Part shown: positions 8,286 to 17,235 of the stretch, piece by piece
Layout: each line of letters opens with the position of its first letter
Position numbering within the stretch: position 1 is the stretch's first letter
Source of the DNA: Halomicroarcula saliterrae
Lineage (GTDB): Archaea; Halobacteriota; Halobacteria; Halobacteriales; Haloarculaceae
Assembly (NCBI RefSeq): GCF_031624395.1
Contig: NZ_JAMQON010000002.1
Location: 372,001-436,000 of the forward strand
Direction: 5' to 3'
Length of the DNA stretch: 64,000 bases
Program-made: the position numbers and the translations under genes
Notes under the pieces: model-generated
Databases searched by the model: none
The model's input: only the letters and a program-made list of their open reading frames with translations
What the model was told of the DNA's origin: nothing

Positions 8286-8638
8286 CTTAGGGTACAATCG
8301 TGATAATACCAACCCCTCAGGCCGGGAATCGGGCACGGCGTCGCACTGTACCGGTCCCTGCGACACATTGTGACCGGTGACGGACCCCAGTCGAAGCGGC
8401 CTCCGGGGAACCGACCCGTGCCAGTGCGACGGTGGCTGTCACTACCGAAACTGGAACAATCAGGGAGGACGGGCGCTGTCGCACCGATGCGCTGGTAGTG
8501 TGAAATCACAAAGCTAATAAACGAATTGCACGTTGGTCGTAACTGACTGAGTAGCCGCTCAAAAGGAGTATCGGGTGGGCCACGGGGGTGTCCACCGGGT
8601 ACGACGTGTAACCCCCGACACCGCCCTACCCGTCATAC
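8286..8638. other. Intergenic region between glpK and the surface protein gene
   Basis: A 350-base gap with no coding frame that looks real. It holds upstream elements of the glpK promoter on the left and an AT-rich patch at about 8508-8525 (AAAGCTAATAAACG). The right-hand part has a short GGTGG/CCACC inverted pair near 8577-8600. No clear TATA box lies 25-30 nt before the ATG at 8639. Confidence 0.5.
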
Positions 8639-10231
8639 ATGAATTCACGCACTGTTCCCCTGTTGTTGACTGTCGTAGCGCTCGCAATCGCTGCCGGAAG
8701 TGCCGCTGCCGCCATCTCCGGGAGCCCTGATATCAGTGTCTCCCTCGAAGAAGACACCATCGCGGCCGGCGAGGAGACGACACTCGGCGTGGTCCTCGTC
8801 AACAGCGGTGATATCGACAGGGGCTCGTCCCAGAACCCGAGCCTGAGCAACGAGGTGACGACCGCCCGCGCGCTGCGGGTCGATGTCAGAGACAGCAACG
8901 CCCCGATATCTATCACGACCGGCACGCGGTCGCTCGGGACGGTCTCGACCGGGACGCCCACGACGGCGTCGTTCGACATCAGCGTCGACGAGGACGCCGA
9001 ACCCGGCACCTATCAGATCCCCGTCGAACTGGAGTACGACTACTACAACTACATCTCGGAGAGCACCGGAACGCGGTCCAAAAGCAGCGTCTCGCGGACG
9101 CGTTCCGTCACGGTCACCGTCAGCGACGACGCCACGTTCAGCGTGACGAACGTCTCCTCGAACACGCAGGTCGGCTCCAGCGGGACCGTCGCCGTCACCG
9201 TCGAGAACACCGGCCGGACGGCCGCGAACAACAGCGAGATCACGCTCACGAGCCAGAACGGGGAGCTCACGTTCGGCGAGCGGTCCAGAAGCACCCGTTC
9301 GGTCGAGTCGTGGGCCCCCGGGGAGCGCCAGACCTTCCGATACGATATCTCCGCGACCGAAGACGCGCAGGCCGAACCCTACCCGTTCAACCTCTCTATC
9401 GCGTTCGACAACCCCGACGGCGTCCGCAAGCAATCCACCGGCACGTCCGTCAGTATCAGCCCCGACCCGGAACAGAGCTTCTCGCTGTCGGACGTCGATA
9501 GCACGCTTAGAGTCGGTGACGAAGGCATCATCGAAGCGACGGTGACCAACGACGGCCCCCGCGCCGTCAGTAACATCGTCGTGAACTGGGAGAGCGACCA
9601 CAGTAACCTCTCGCCACAGGAGACGCAGATCGCGGTCGGGAACCTCGAACCCGGCGACTCGGAGCGGGTCAGTTTCACCGTCGAAGCCACCGATAGCGCA
9701 CAGCAGACCACGAAGCAGTTCGACTTCGTGGCGAGCTTCCGGAACACCAACGGTGACCGCGAGGACAGCGACACCCTCGAAGCCCAGGCCCCGATTAGAC
9801 CCGATAGGGACGACTTCGCCGTCGACAGCGACAACACGTCCATCGGCGTCGGCCAGTCCGGCAACATCGAGCTTACGGTCACGAACACGCGCAACGTGAC
9901 GATGACGGACATCACGGCGAAGGTCTTTACCTCCTCGCCCATCAGCGCCGACGACGACGAGGCGATCGTCGACGAACTCGCTCCCGGCGAGTCCGAGACG
10001 CTGACGTTCAGCGTCAGCGCCGAGGGCAGCGCGCTGGAGAAGGCCTACCCCATCTCGCTGGACTTCGAGTACCAAGAGCCCGACGGTGACACGAAGCTCT
10101 CCGACACCTACCGTGTCGGCATCGACGTCACCACGCCCGACAACGGCGGCGGCAGCCTCCCCCTGACCGCTATCGGCGGCGTGGCGCTCGTCCTCGTGCT
10201 GGCCGTCGGTGGGTACATGCGGTTCCGATAG
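8639..10231 (+). CDS. Secreted, membrane-anchored surface protein with repeated CARDB/NEW3-like domains
   Basis: A 530-residue protein with a Sec-type signal peptide (hydrophobic residues 5-25, Ala-rich cleavage region). About four immunoglobulin-like beta domains follow, each with phrases of the type VGSSGTVAVTVENTGRT, VGDEGIIEATVTNDGP and VGQSGNIELTVTNTRN. A C-terminal membrane helix ends in MRFR. This is the COG1361 type of S-layer-like protein often found beside RND permeases in haloarchaea. The next gene starts 6 nt downstream, so they form an operon. Likely role: an extracellular partner of the exporters, bound to the outer face of the membrane. Confidence 0.83.
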   Translation: MNSRTVPLLLTVVALAIAAGSAAAAISGSPDISVSLEEDTIAAGEETTLGVVLVNSGDIDRGSSQNPSLSNEVTTARALRVDVRDSNAPISITTGTRSLGTVSTGTPTTASFDISVDEDAEPGTYQIPVELEYDYYNYISESTGTRSKSSVSRTRSVTVTVSDDATFSVTNVSSNTQVGSSGTVAVTVENTGRTAANNSEITLTSQNGELTFGERSRSTRSVESWAPGERQTFRYDISATEDAQAEPYPFNLSIAFDNPDGVRKQSTGTSVSISPDPEQSFSLSDVDSTLRVGDEGIIEATVTNDGPRAVSNIVVNWESDHSNLSPQETQIAVGNLEPGDSERVSFTVEATDSAQQTTKQFDFVASFRNTNGDREDSDTLEAQAPIRPDRDDFAVDSDNTSIGVGQSGNIELTVTNTRNVTMTDITAKVFTSSPISADDDEAIVDELAPGESETLTFSVSAEGSALEKAYPISLDFEYQEPDGDTKLSDTYRVGIDVTTPDNGGGSLPLTAIGGVALVLVLAVGGYMRFR

Positions 10232-10237
10232 CCACGA

Positions 10238-12721
10238 ATGGGACACCAGCGCTACATCGACTGGGTGAACGACCGAATTACCGGCGCCCCGGGACGGGTC
10301 GCCGTGCTGTTTCTGGTGGCCACCGTCGTCTTTACCACCGGTCTCGGTGCGGTCGAGATAGAGTCCGGGTCCGAGGAGTTCATCGAGGACCTGGATTCCT
10401 ACGAGACGTTTCAGGACATACAGCGGGACTTTGGCCCCGCCTTCGGGGAGTCCACGACGACTACGACGCTGTTGCAAAACGGGGACAACGCGCTCTCGAA
10501 GCAGTCGCTGCTCCGTTCGTTGCGCGCACAGGAGCGCATCGCCGACAAACGGGACATGCGCGTCTCGGACACCAGCTCACCGGCGAGTCAGGTAGCCCAG
10601 ACCATCGACCCGAACGCGACGACCCTCGACGCCCAGATTCGGACCGTCGAAGGGGCGACGGAGAGCGAGATAGCCAGCGCGGTCAGAACCACCGCTGACG
10701 AGGATCCGGCCTTTCTGTCCTCGGTGAGCGACGACTTCAACCGCAAGTCAGCGTCGGCCTCGGTGACCGAGGCCACGGTCACGCACGACACCGGTGACAT
10801 CCCCAACCGGGACGAGCGCGTCAGAGGCATCGTCGATAGCGTCGACGGGGATATCCGCGTCATCGGGAGCCAACCCGACACCATAAGCACCTCCCTCCAG
10901 CTCGTCCTCCCGGCCGCGTTCGTGCTCATCGTCCTGTTCCTGATAATCGCCTACCGCGACCTGGTGGACCTCCTGCTGGGCGTCGTCTCCATCGTGATGG
11001 CGCTTATCTGGACGTTCGGGTTCATGGGACTGGCCGGCATCCCGTTCAATTTGCTGTTGGTGACGGTCCCGCCGCTGATGATTGCGGTCGGTATCGACTT
11101 CGGCATCCACGTCGTCAACCGCTACCGCGAGGCCCGCAAGGAAGGGACAGAGCCCGTTCCAGCGATGGAGCTGACGGGCAGTCAGGTCCTCGTCGCCTTC
11201 TTCATCGTCACGGGGACGACCGTCATCGGCTTCCTCTCGAACCTGGTGAGCGCGTTCCCGCCCAACCGCGACTTCGGACTCGTCGCCGCTATCGGCATCG
11301 TCTTCACCTTCCTCATCTTCGGGGTCTTCCTGCCGGCAGCCAAGCTGTACATAGACCGACTCCGCGAGCGCTACCCCGTTCCGACCTTCAGTGAGGCGCC
11401 GCTCAGCTCCGAGGAGTCCGTCGTCGGGAAAGGGCTCGCCGGCGGCGTCACCATCGCCAAGCGCGTCCCCGTCGTCTTCCTGCTGGTGGTGCTTCTCAGT
11501 ACGACGGTCGCCGGCGGCTACGCGACCGGCGTCGGGACCGAGTTCGACACTGACGATTTCACGCCGGAGGAGGAGACGCCCGACTATCTCCAGTATCTCG
11601 GTCCGCTCGCCCCGCCGGAGTCGTTCGACTACGTGGTAAACCAGAACCTCCGCGAGCGGAACTTCGAGCAGAGCCAGCGAGTGAACATATACGTCGAGAA
11701 GAACATGCGACGGGACAGCGCGCTGGAGTCGCTCCACCAGTCCAGTCAGAACCCGCCGGAGACGGTCGAAGCCGATGGACGAGAGCCCGAGGTGACGAGC
11801 CTCGTCACGGTGATACGGGACCGGGCCGAACGGGACCCGGAGTTCGCAGCGCTCGTCGCGAGAAACGACCAGGACGGCAACGGAATTCCGGACCAGAACC
11901 TCCCGAAGATCTACGACGCCATGGCGGCCTCGGACAGCGGTCAGTTGGAGCAGTTCCTCACCGCTGACCGCCGGAGCACGCAGATAATCTACGAAGTCGA
12001 CTCCGACGCGTCCAACGCGGCCCTCTCTGCGGACGGGCAGGAGATGGCATCGAAGTACCGCGCGGAGGCCGCCCCGACGGGACGACCGCTCGTCTGGCAC
12101 GACGCCGGCGACGCCATTCTGGACACGGTCGTCCAGAGCCTGCTGATAACGCTCGTCGGGTCCTCGCTGTTCCTCGTCGCCGTCTACTGGATACTCGAAG
12201 GGAAACCGAGCCTCGGTATCGCGAACGTCATCCCCATCGCGGTAGCCGTCGTCGCCCTCGTGGCGACGATGCGGTACGTCGGCATCGACTTCAACGCCCT
12301 CAACGGGAGCATGCTCGCGATCACTATCGGGCTGGGGACGGACTACTCCGTCCACGTCGTCCACCGGTTCGCCGACGAGCGCGAGGAGCGGGCGCTCGAA
12401 CCGGCGCTCCGGCGGACGGTCGTCGGAACGGGTGGCGCCCTGACCGGGAGCATGCTCACCACCGTCGGCGGTATCGGCGTGCTGGTGTTGGCACTCAACC
12501 CCGTCATCGGGAACTTCGGACTGCTGACGGCGCTTTCGGTCGTCTACGCCTATCTGGCGTCGATGCTCGTCCTCCCGTCGGTGCTGGTGCTCTGGGACCG
12601 GCTCCGGCGGTACGACGGGACCAGTGGCACCGTCGCCGACTCGATTTTCCCGTGGACGGACGAGCCGGGCGTGACCACGGACCAGGGGCTCACCACCACT
12701 GCGCCCGGGAGTGACGAGTGA
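10238..12721 (+). CDS. RND/MMPL-family permease, copy 1
   Basis: An 827-residue RND-superfamily protein. After one N-terminal helix comes a large extracellular domain (about 60-215), then a five- to six-helix MMPL bundle with GIDFGIHVVNRYREA. A second extracellular domain (about 415-625) and a second bundle with GLGTDYSVHVVHRFADE follow. The duplicated architecture is that of proton-driven or lipid-type exporters (MmpL, HpnN). It sits 6 nt after the surface-protein gene and is followed by a paralogue. The substrate is unknown; lipids or surface glycolipids are plausible. Confidence 0.92.
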   Translation: MGHQRYIDWVNDRITGAPGRVAVLFLVATVVFTTGLGAVEIESGSEEFIEDLDSYETFQDIQRDFGPAFGESTTTTTLLQNGDNALSKQSLLRSLRAQERIADKRDMRVSDTSSPASQVAQTIDPNATTLDAQIRTVEGATESEIASAVRTTADEDPAFLSSVSDDFNRKSASASVTEATVTHDTGDIPNRDERVRGIVDSVDGDIRVIGSQPDTISTSLQLVLPAAFVLIVLFLIIAYRDLVDLLLGVVSIVMALIWTFGFMGLAGIPFNLLLVTVPPLMIAVGIDFGIHVVNRYREARKEGTEPVPAMELTGSQVLVAFFIVTGTTVIGFLSNLVSAFPPNRDFGLVAAIGIVFTFLIFGVFLPAAKLYIDRLRERYPVPTFSEAPLSSEESVVGKGLAGGVTIAKRVPVVFLLVVLLSTTVAGGYATGVGTEFDTDDFTPEEETPDYLQYLGPLAPPESFDYVVNQNLRERNFEQSQRVNIYVEKNMRRDSALESLHQSSQNPPETVEADGREPEVTSLVTVIRDRAERDPEFAALVARNDQDGNGIPDQNLPKIYDAMAASDSGQLEQFLTADRRSTQIIYEVDSDASNAALSADGQEMASKYRAEAAPTGRPLVWHDAGDAILDTVVQSLLITLVGSSLFLVAVYWILEGKPSLGIANVIPIAVAVVALVATMRYVGIDFNALNGSMLAITIGLGTDYSVHVVHRFADEREERALEPALRRTVVGTGGALTGSMLTTVGGIGVLVLALNPVIGNFGLLTALSVVYAYLASMLVLPSVLVLWDRLRRYDGTSGTVADSIFPWTDEPGVTTDQGLTTTAPGSDE

Positions 12722-12848
12722 GCGCTGGGCTGCAGCGCGTCTCGGCGGCCGACCGGATAGAGACCACGACACCGATTCGCCGGACTGCACCGTCGTCCCG
12801 CTTCGGTCCGGTACCCACAGCGTCCGCGGACAGTAACTACCGACAGCA

Positions 12849-15347
12849 ATGAACTACCAACGATATATCGACTGGGCAGACGACCGCATCGTAAACGACT
12901 CCCGAAAGGTCGTCCTCGCTTTCCTCGTCGTGACGCTCGTCTTCGGCGCCGGGCTGGGGAACGTCTCGACGAACGCCGGGACACAGCAGTTCACGACGGG
13001 ACTGCCCGCCGAAGAGGCCTTCGAGCGGGTCAACACGGAGTTCTCGCCCGCCTTCTCGCCCGACACCGGCAACACCCAGCTCATACAGGAGGGGACGAAC
13101 GTCCTCTCGAAAGACTCGTTGCTGCGGATGCTTCGGGCACAGGAGCGCCTAGAGGAGCACCGCGACCTCAGAGTGTCGTCGACGTCTAGCGCCGCGAGCA
13201 TCGTCGCCAGCGAGCTGGACCCCGAAGCGACGACGACCGAGAGCCAGCGGCTGGCCATCGAGGACGCCACCGACAGCGAGATAGACGCAGCGGTCCGCCG
13301 GGCCGCCGAGGACCCGCAGTTCACCGGGCTCGTCAGCGAGGACTTCAACCGCAAGTCCGCGTCGGCGTCGGCCACCATCGGCCTCGTCACGCACGAGCTC
13401 CCGGCCGGGCTCTCGTCGGGCTCCGGGCAGGGCGGGTCCAGTCCGCTGACCAATATCCAGCGGCAGGCGGAGTTCACCGTCGAGTCGACCGGTCAGGGGT
13501 CGATAACGGTGTTCGGCTCGGGCATCCTCGCCGAGGAGTTCTCCAGCGTCCTCTTCGATTCGCTTATTCTCACGGTGCCCGCGGCGCTGCTGTTCATCCT
13601 CGTCTTCCTCTCCGTCGCCTACCGCGACCTGGCTGACATGGCCCTCGGACTGGCCGCTCTGTTCATGGCCATCATCTGGACCTTCGGCTTCATGGGACTG
13701 GCCGACATCCCGTTCTCGCAGATGCTCATCGCGGTGCCGCCGCTCTTGCTGGCGGTCGGTATCGACTTCGGCATCCACGCCGTCAACCGCTACCGCGAGG
13801 AACGGGAGGACGGCGCGGATATCGAGGGGTCGATGCGCGCCACCACCGACCAGTTGCTCGTGGCCTTCGGCATCGTCACCGGCACGACGGTCATCGGCTT
13901 CCTCTCGAATCTCTCCAGTTCGCTCCCGCCGATACAGGACTTCGGCTACGTCGCCGCCGTCGGCATCGTCTTCACCTTCCTCATCTTCGGGGTCTTCCTG
14001 CCGGCCGCGAAGGTCGAACTCGACCGCCTGCGCGAGCGCTACCCCATCCCGACGTTCAGCCAGCGCCCGCTGGGCTCCGAGGGGTCGAAACTCGGCGGCG
14101 TCCTGCGGGGCGGCGTCGTTATCGCCCAGCGCGCGCCCGTCGCCTTTCTACTCCTGGTGCTCGTGGTGAGCGCCGGCGCTGGCGTCTACGCGACCGGCAT
14201 CTCGACCTCGTTCTCACAGGACGACTTCCTCCCGCCCGAGGACAACCCGGACTGGATCGAGTCCCTACCGGAGCCGTTCGCCCCCAGCGAGTACACCGTC
14301 ACCGAGACGACGAACTTCCTCGACGAGAAGTTCACGGCCGCACAGGGCAGCCAGGTGACAGTCTACGTCGAGGGGTCGATGCGCAGCGACGGCGCCCTCG
14401 AACAGGTCTATCGGGCGGGTGACGACCCGCCGGAGACGTTCGTCCGCGAGGACGGCCGGGCCGACGCGACCTCTATCGTCACCGTCATTCAGGACCGCGC
14501 GGACCGCGACGCCGAGTTCCGGGCGCTCGTCGCCCGCAACGACGCCAACGACAACGGCGTCCCGGACGACAACCTCGGTGAGATATACGACTATCTGCTC
14601 TCCTCGTCCTCGCGCGGGCAGGCGCTCAACTACATCACCGAGGACTACCGGAGCACCCGGATCGTCTACAGCGTCGAGGGCGACGCCAGCGACAGCGAGG
14701 CGAGCGCGGACGCCCGCGAGGTGGCAGACCGGTTCCGCTACGAGGCGACGGCGACGGGTAGCACCGTCGTCTTCCAGGCCGTCTCCGACGTCATCTTCGA
14801 GTCAGCTATCGTCTCGCTGGCCATCGCGCTGACCGGCACCGCCCTCTTCCTCGTGTTCATCTACTGGCTCATCGAGGGACGCCCCTCGCTGGGCCTCGTC
14901 AACGTCGTTCCGGTCGTCGTCACGGTCACCCTGCTGGCCGGGACGATGCGCTATCTCGACATCCCGCTCAACGCCATCACGGGGACGATGCTCGCGCTCA
15001 CCATCGGGCTCGGGGTGGACTACTCCGTCCACGTCGTCCACCGCTTCGCCGACGAGCACGCCGAGGCGGAGCTCATACCCGCACTCGACCGCACGGTGCG
15101 TGGCACCGGCGGCGCCCTGCTGGGGAGTATGCTCACCACGGTGTTCGGTATCGGCGTGCTCGCACTCGCCGTGTTCCCGGCTATCGGCCAGTTCGGCATC
15201 CTGACGGCGCTCTCTATCGTCTATGCCTTCCTGACCTCGCTGCTGGTCCTGCCCCCGGTGCTGGTGGTCTGGTCTCGTGCGACGAACGTCTGGAGCGGCC
15301 TCCGGCCCATCAGGCGCCGCCGGACCCTCGCCCCCGACGACGACTAG
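12849..15347 (+). CDS. RND/MMPL-family permease, copy 2
   Basis: An 832-residue paralogue of the preceding gene with the same double layout. It keeps GIDFGIHAVNRYREE in the first bundle and GLGVDYSVHVVHRFADE in the second. Both copies start with a YIDW motif (QRYIDWVNDRI / QRYIDWADDRI), so they arose by duplication. The extracellular domains have diverged more than the membrane parts, for example an SGSGQGGSS insertion here near residue 195. It lies 127 nt after copy 1 and is probably in the same operon. The two may form a heteromeric exporter or handle different substrates. Confidence 0.92.
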   Translation: MNYQRYIDWADDRIVNDSRKVVLAFLVVTLVFGAGLGNVSTNAGTQQFTTGLPAEEAFERVNTEFSPAFSPDTGNTQLIQEGTNVLSKDSLLRMLRAQERLEEHRDLRVSSTSSAASIVASELDPEATTTESQRLAIEDATDSEIDAAVRRAAEDPQFTGLVSEDFNRKSASASATIGLVTHELPAGLSSGSGQGGSSPLTNIQRQAEFTVESTGQGSITVFGSGILAEEFSSVLFDSLILTVPAALLFILVFLSVAYRDLADMALGLAALFMAIIWTFGFMGLADIPFSQMLIAVPPLLLAVGIDFGIHAVNRYREEREDGADIEGSMRATTDQLLVAFGIVTGTTVIGFLSNLSSSLPPIQDFGYVAAVGIVFTFLIFGVFLPAAKVELDRLRERYPIPTFSQRPLGSEGSKLGGVLRGGVVIAQRAPVAFLLLVLVVSAGAGVYATGISTSFSQDDFLPPEDNPDWIESLPEPFAPSEYTVTETTNFLDEKFTAAQGSQVTVYVEGSMRSDGALEQVYRAGDDPPETFVREDGRADATSIVTVIQDRADRDAEFRALVARNDANDNGVPDDNLGEIYDYLLSSSSRGQALNYITEDYRSTRIVYSVEGDASDSEASADAREVADRFRYEATATGSTVVFQAVSDVIFESAIVSLAIALTGTALFLVFIYWLIEGRPSLGLVNVVPVVVTVTLLAGTMRYLDIPLNAITGTMLALTIGLGVDYSVHVVHRFADEHAEAELIPALDRTVRGTGGALLGSMLTTVFGIGVLALAVFPAIGQFGILTALSIVYAFLTSLLVLPPVLVVWSRATNVWSGLRPIRRRRTLAPDDD

Positions 15348-15494
15348 CCGACCAACCGGGTTCTCTCCACCCGTGCTCGATCCGGTGAGAAACAGCCGGG
15401 AAGCCCCGCTGGCAGATTCTGTTGGCGGAGCGGTCGCTGCCTCCTGGGACGGCCGTCGCCGGCGGTCGTGCTCGAACGGAACACGCCGCGGATG

Positions 15495-15502
15495 CCTTTA
15501 TC
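15495..15502 (+). promoter_or_regulatory. TATA box of the flavoprotein reductase
   Basis: CCTTTATC is centred about 27 nt upstream of the ATG at 15526, so the transcript should be leaderless. This supports that ATG over a longer upstream frame. Confidence 0.6.
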
Positions 15503-15525
15503 AGACCGCGCGGCTAGTGCCCGAT

Positions 15526-16932
15526 ATGACCCACGTCGTCATCATCGGCGCGTACGGGAGCGCCGGCGCGGCCGTCGCCGGCGAGCTCGCGGATGCGGAC
15601 GGAATCGACCTGACACTCATCGACGACGGGGACCCCGGCGGCGGGCTCTGCATTCTCAAGGGGTGTATGCCCTCGAAAGAGGTGCTGTCGGCCGGCGCCC
15701 ACCGGTTTCAGGCGCGCCACGACGAGCGGCTGACGGGCGACCCGCCCGACGTGGACCTCGAAACGGTCGTCTCCCGCAAGGACGACCACGTGCTGAACTG
15801 GGCGGCCCACCGGCGCGAGTCGGTCCACGAACTGGCCGAGCGCGACGGCGTCGAGTTCGTCCACGCCACCGCCGAGTTCGTCGACGACCGCACCGTCCGG
15901 GCGGGCGGGGCGACCTACGACGCGGACTACGTCGTCGTCGCCACCGGTTCGACGGTCTACGTCCCCGAGATACCGGGTATCGAGGACGTGGACTACATGA
16001 CCAGCGCGGACGTGCTCGACGCCACCGAGCTCCCCGACTCGGGCATCGTGATGGGGTTCGGGTACATCGGGATGGAGCTGGTCCCCTATCTCGCCGAGGC
16101 CGGCGGGATGGAGCTCACCGTCGTCGAACACGACGACCGTCCTATCGACGAGGCCGACCCCGCCTTCGGCGACGCGGCCCGGGAGCTCTACGAGGACAAC
16201 TGGGACGTGGAGATACCCACGAACTGTTACGAGCGTGCGCTGGAACCGACCGACGACGGCGGGGTGCGGCTGTACGTGGAGTTCGACGACGGGAGCGAGG
16301 AGCGCTACGAGGCCGACCAGCTGTTCTGTTTCACCGGTCGGCGGCCCACCCTCGACGGGCTCGGGCTGGACCGCACCGCGATATCTACCGAGGGCAAGTG
16401 GGTCCGGGACACCATGCAGACCGTCGACGCCCCCCACGTCTACGCCGTCGGCGACGTCAACGGCCACGAGCCGATTCTCCACGTCGCCAAGGAGCAGGGG
16501 TTCACCGCGGCCGAGAACATCCGTCGCCAGGAGTCCGGCGCGCCACCACAGCCCTACGAGAACGTCCACCACCACGTCATCTTCTCTGGGCTGGGCGTCT
16601 ACCCGTTCGCCCGCGTGGGCCACAGCGAGCACAGCGCCCGCGAGGCCGGCTATAACGTGGTCACCGCGACCCGGCAGGCCAGCGACGACGGCGTGTTCAA
16701 GTCGAAGGACGTGCCCGAGGGACTGGCGAAGCTCGTCGTCGACGCCGACGACGGCACCGTACTCGGGTGGCAGGGGCTGCATTACCACGCCGACAGCTTC
16801 GCGAAGACGCTCCAGATTATCGTCGAGCTCGGCCTCGACGTGCGGGAGATTCCCGACCGCGCGTACCACCCGACGCTCCCGGAGAACCTCGACGGGCTGG
16901 TCCGGGACTGCGTCGCACAGCTGGACGCCTGA
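15526..16932 (+). CDS. Dihydrolipoamide dehydrogenase/mercuric reductase-like flavoprotein
   Basis: A 468-residue class I pyridine-nucleotide disulfide oxidoreductase. The FAD-binding Rossmann motif is at residues 6-15, and the redox disulfide CILKGC (C42/C47) sits in GGGLCILKGCMPSKE. The central GFGYIGMEL binds NAD(P)H, a second FAD motif is YAVGDVNGHEPILHVAKEQG, and the C-terminal acid-base pair is in YHPTLPENLD. All catalytic parts are present. The substrate is not evident: no 2-oxoacid dehydrogenase genes or mer genes are adjacent. A general thiol/disulfide reductase is the safe call. Confidence 0.88.
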   Translation: MTHVVIIGAYGSAGAAVAGELADADGIDLTLIDDGDPGGGLCILKGCMPSKEVLSAGAHRFQARHDERLTGDPPDVDLETVVSRKDDHVLNWAAHRRESVHELAERDGVEFVHATAEFVDDRTVRAGGATYDADYVVVATGSTVYVPEIPGIEDVDYMTSADVLDATELPDSGIVMGFGYIGMELVPYLAEAGGMELTVVEHDDRPIDEADPAFGDAARELYEDNWDVEIPTNCYERALEPTDDGGVRLYVEFDDGSEERYEADQLFCFTGRRPTLDGLGLDRTAISTEGKWVRDTMQTVDAPHVYAVGDVNGHEPILHVAKEQGFTAAENIRRQESGAPPQPYENVHHHVIFSGLGVYPFARVGHSEHSAREAGYNVVTATRQASDDGVFKSKDVPEGLAKLVVDADDGTVLGWQGLHYHADSFAKTLQIIVELGLDVREIPDRAYHPTLPENLDGLVRDCVAQLDA

Positions 16933-16938
16933 GCGGCG

Positions 16939-17118
16939 TCACTGCTTGGGCATCGAGGGGTACCGGTCCAGCTCTACGAAGTCGGAGTTGCCACAGGCCC
17001 GGCAGTCCGTCGGCGGTTCGTACGTGTGGTCCGGCGGCTCGCCGTTGACGACGCCGGCGACGATGTTGTTACAGTTGTCACAGACGTACTCCTTCGGTCG
17101 CTCTGGCAGGTGTGCCAT
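16939..17118 (-). CDS. 59-residue zinc-ribbon protein
   Basis: A short frame on the minus strand, starting MAHLPERPKEY and ending PSMPKQ. It has two CxxC knuckles, CDNC near residue 13 and CRAC near residue 39, which would bind one zinc or iron in a rubredoxin-like ribbon. Start and stop fit tightly in the gap between the flavoprotein gene (stop 6 nt away, convergent) and the histidine kinase gene. Small proteins of this type are common in haloarchaea, mostly without assigned function. Confidence 0.8.
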   Translation of the reverse strand: MAHLPERPKEYVCDNCNNIVAGVVNGEPPDHTYEPPTDCRACGNSDFVELDRYPSMPKQ

Positions 17119-17235
17119 ATCCTGTTGTTGGAATTACACGTTCATAAGCATGGGCCCCGGAGCGGCGGCAGTGAGCCGCTGGGGAGACAGGCGCGTGTGG
17201 CGGCTGGCGGGGCGTGAAACGTCGAACTGCCGGGG

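Noticed and set aside
8645-10477. 610-codon minus-strand frame opposite the surface protein
   Set aside because: The plus strand has signal peptide, beta repeats and a membrane anchor. The minus frame has none and crosses a gene junction.
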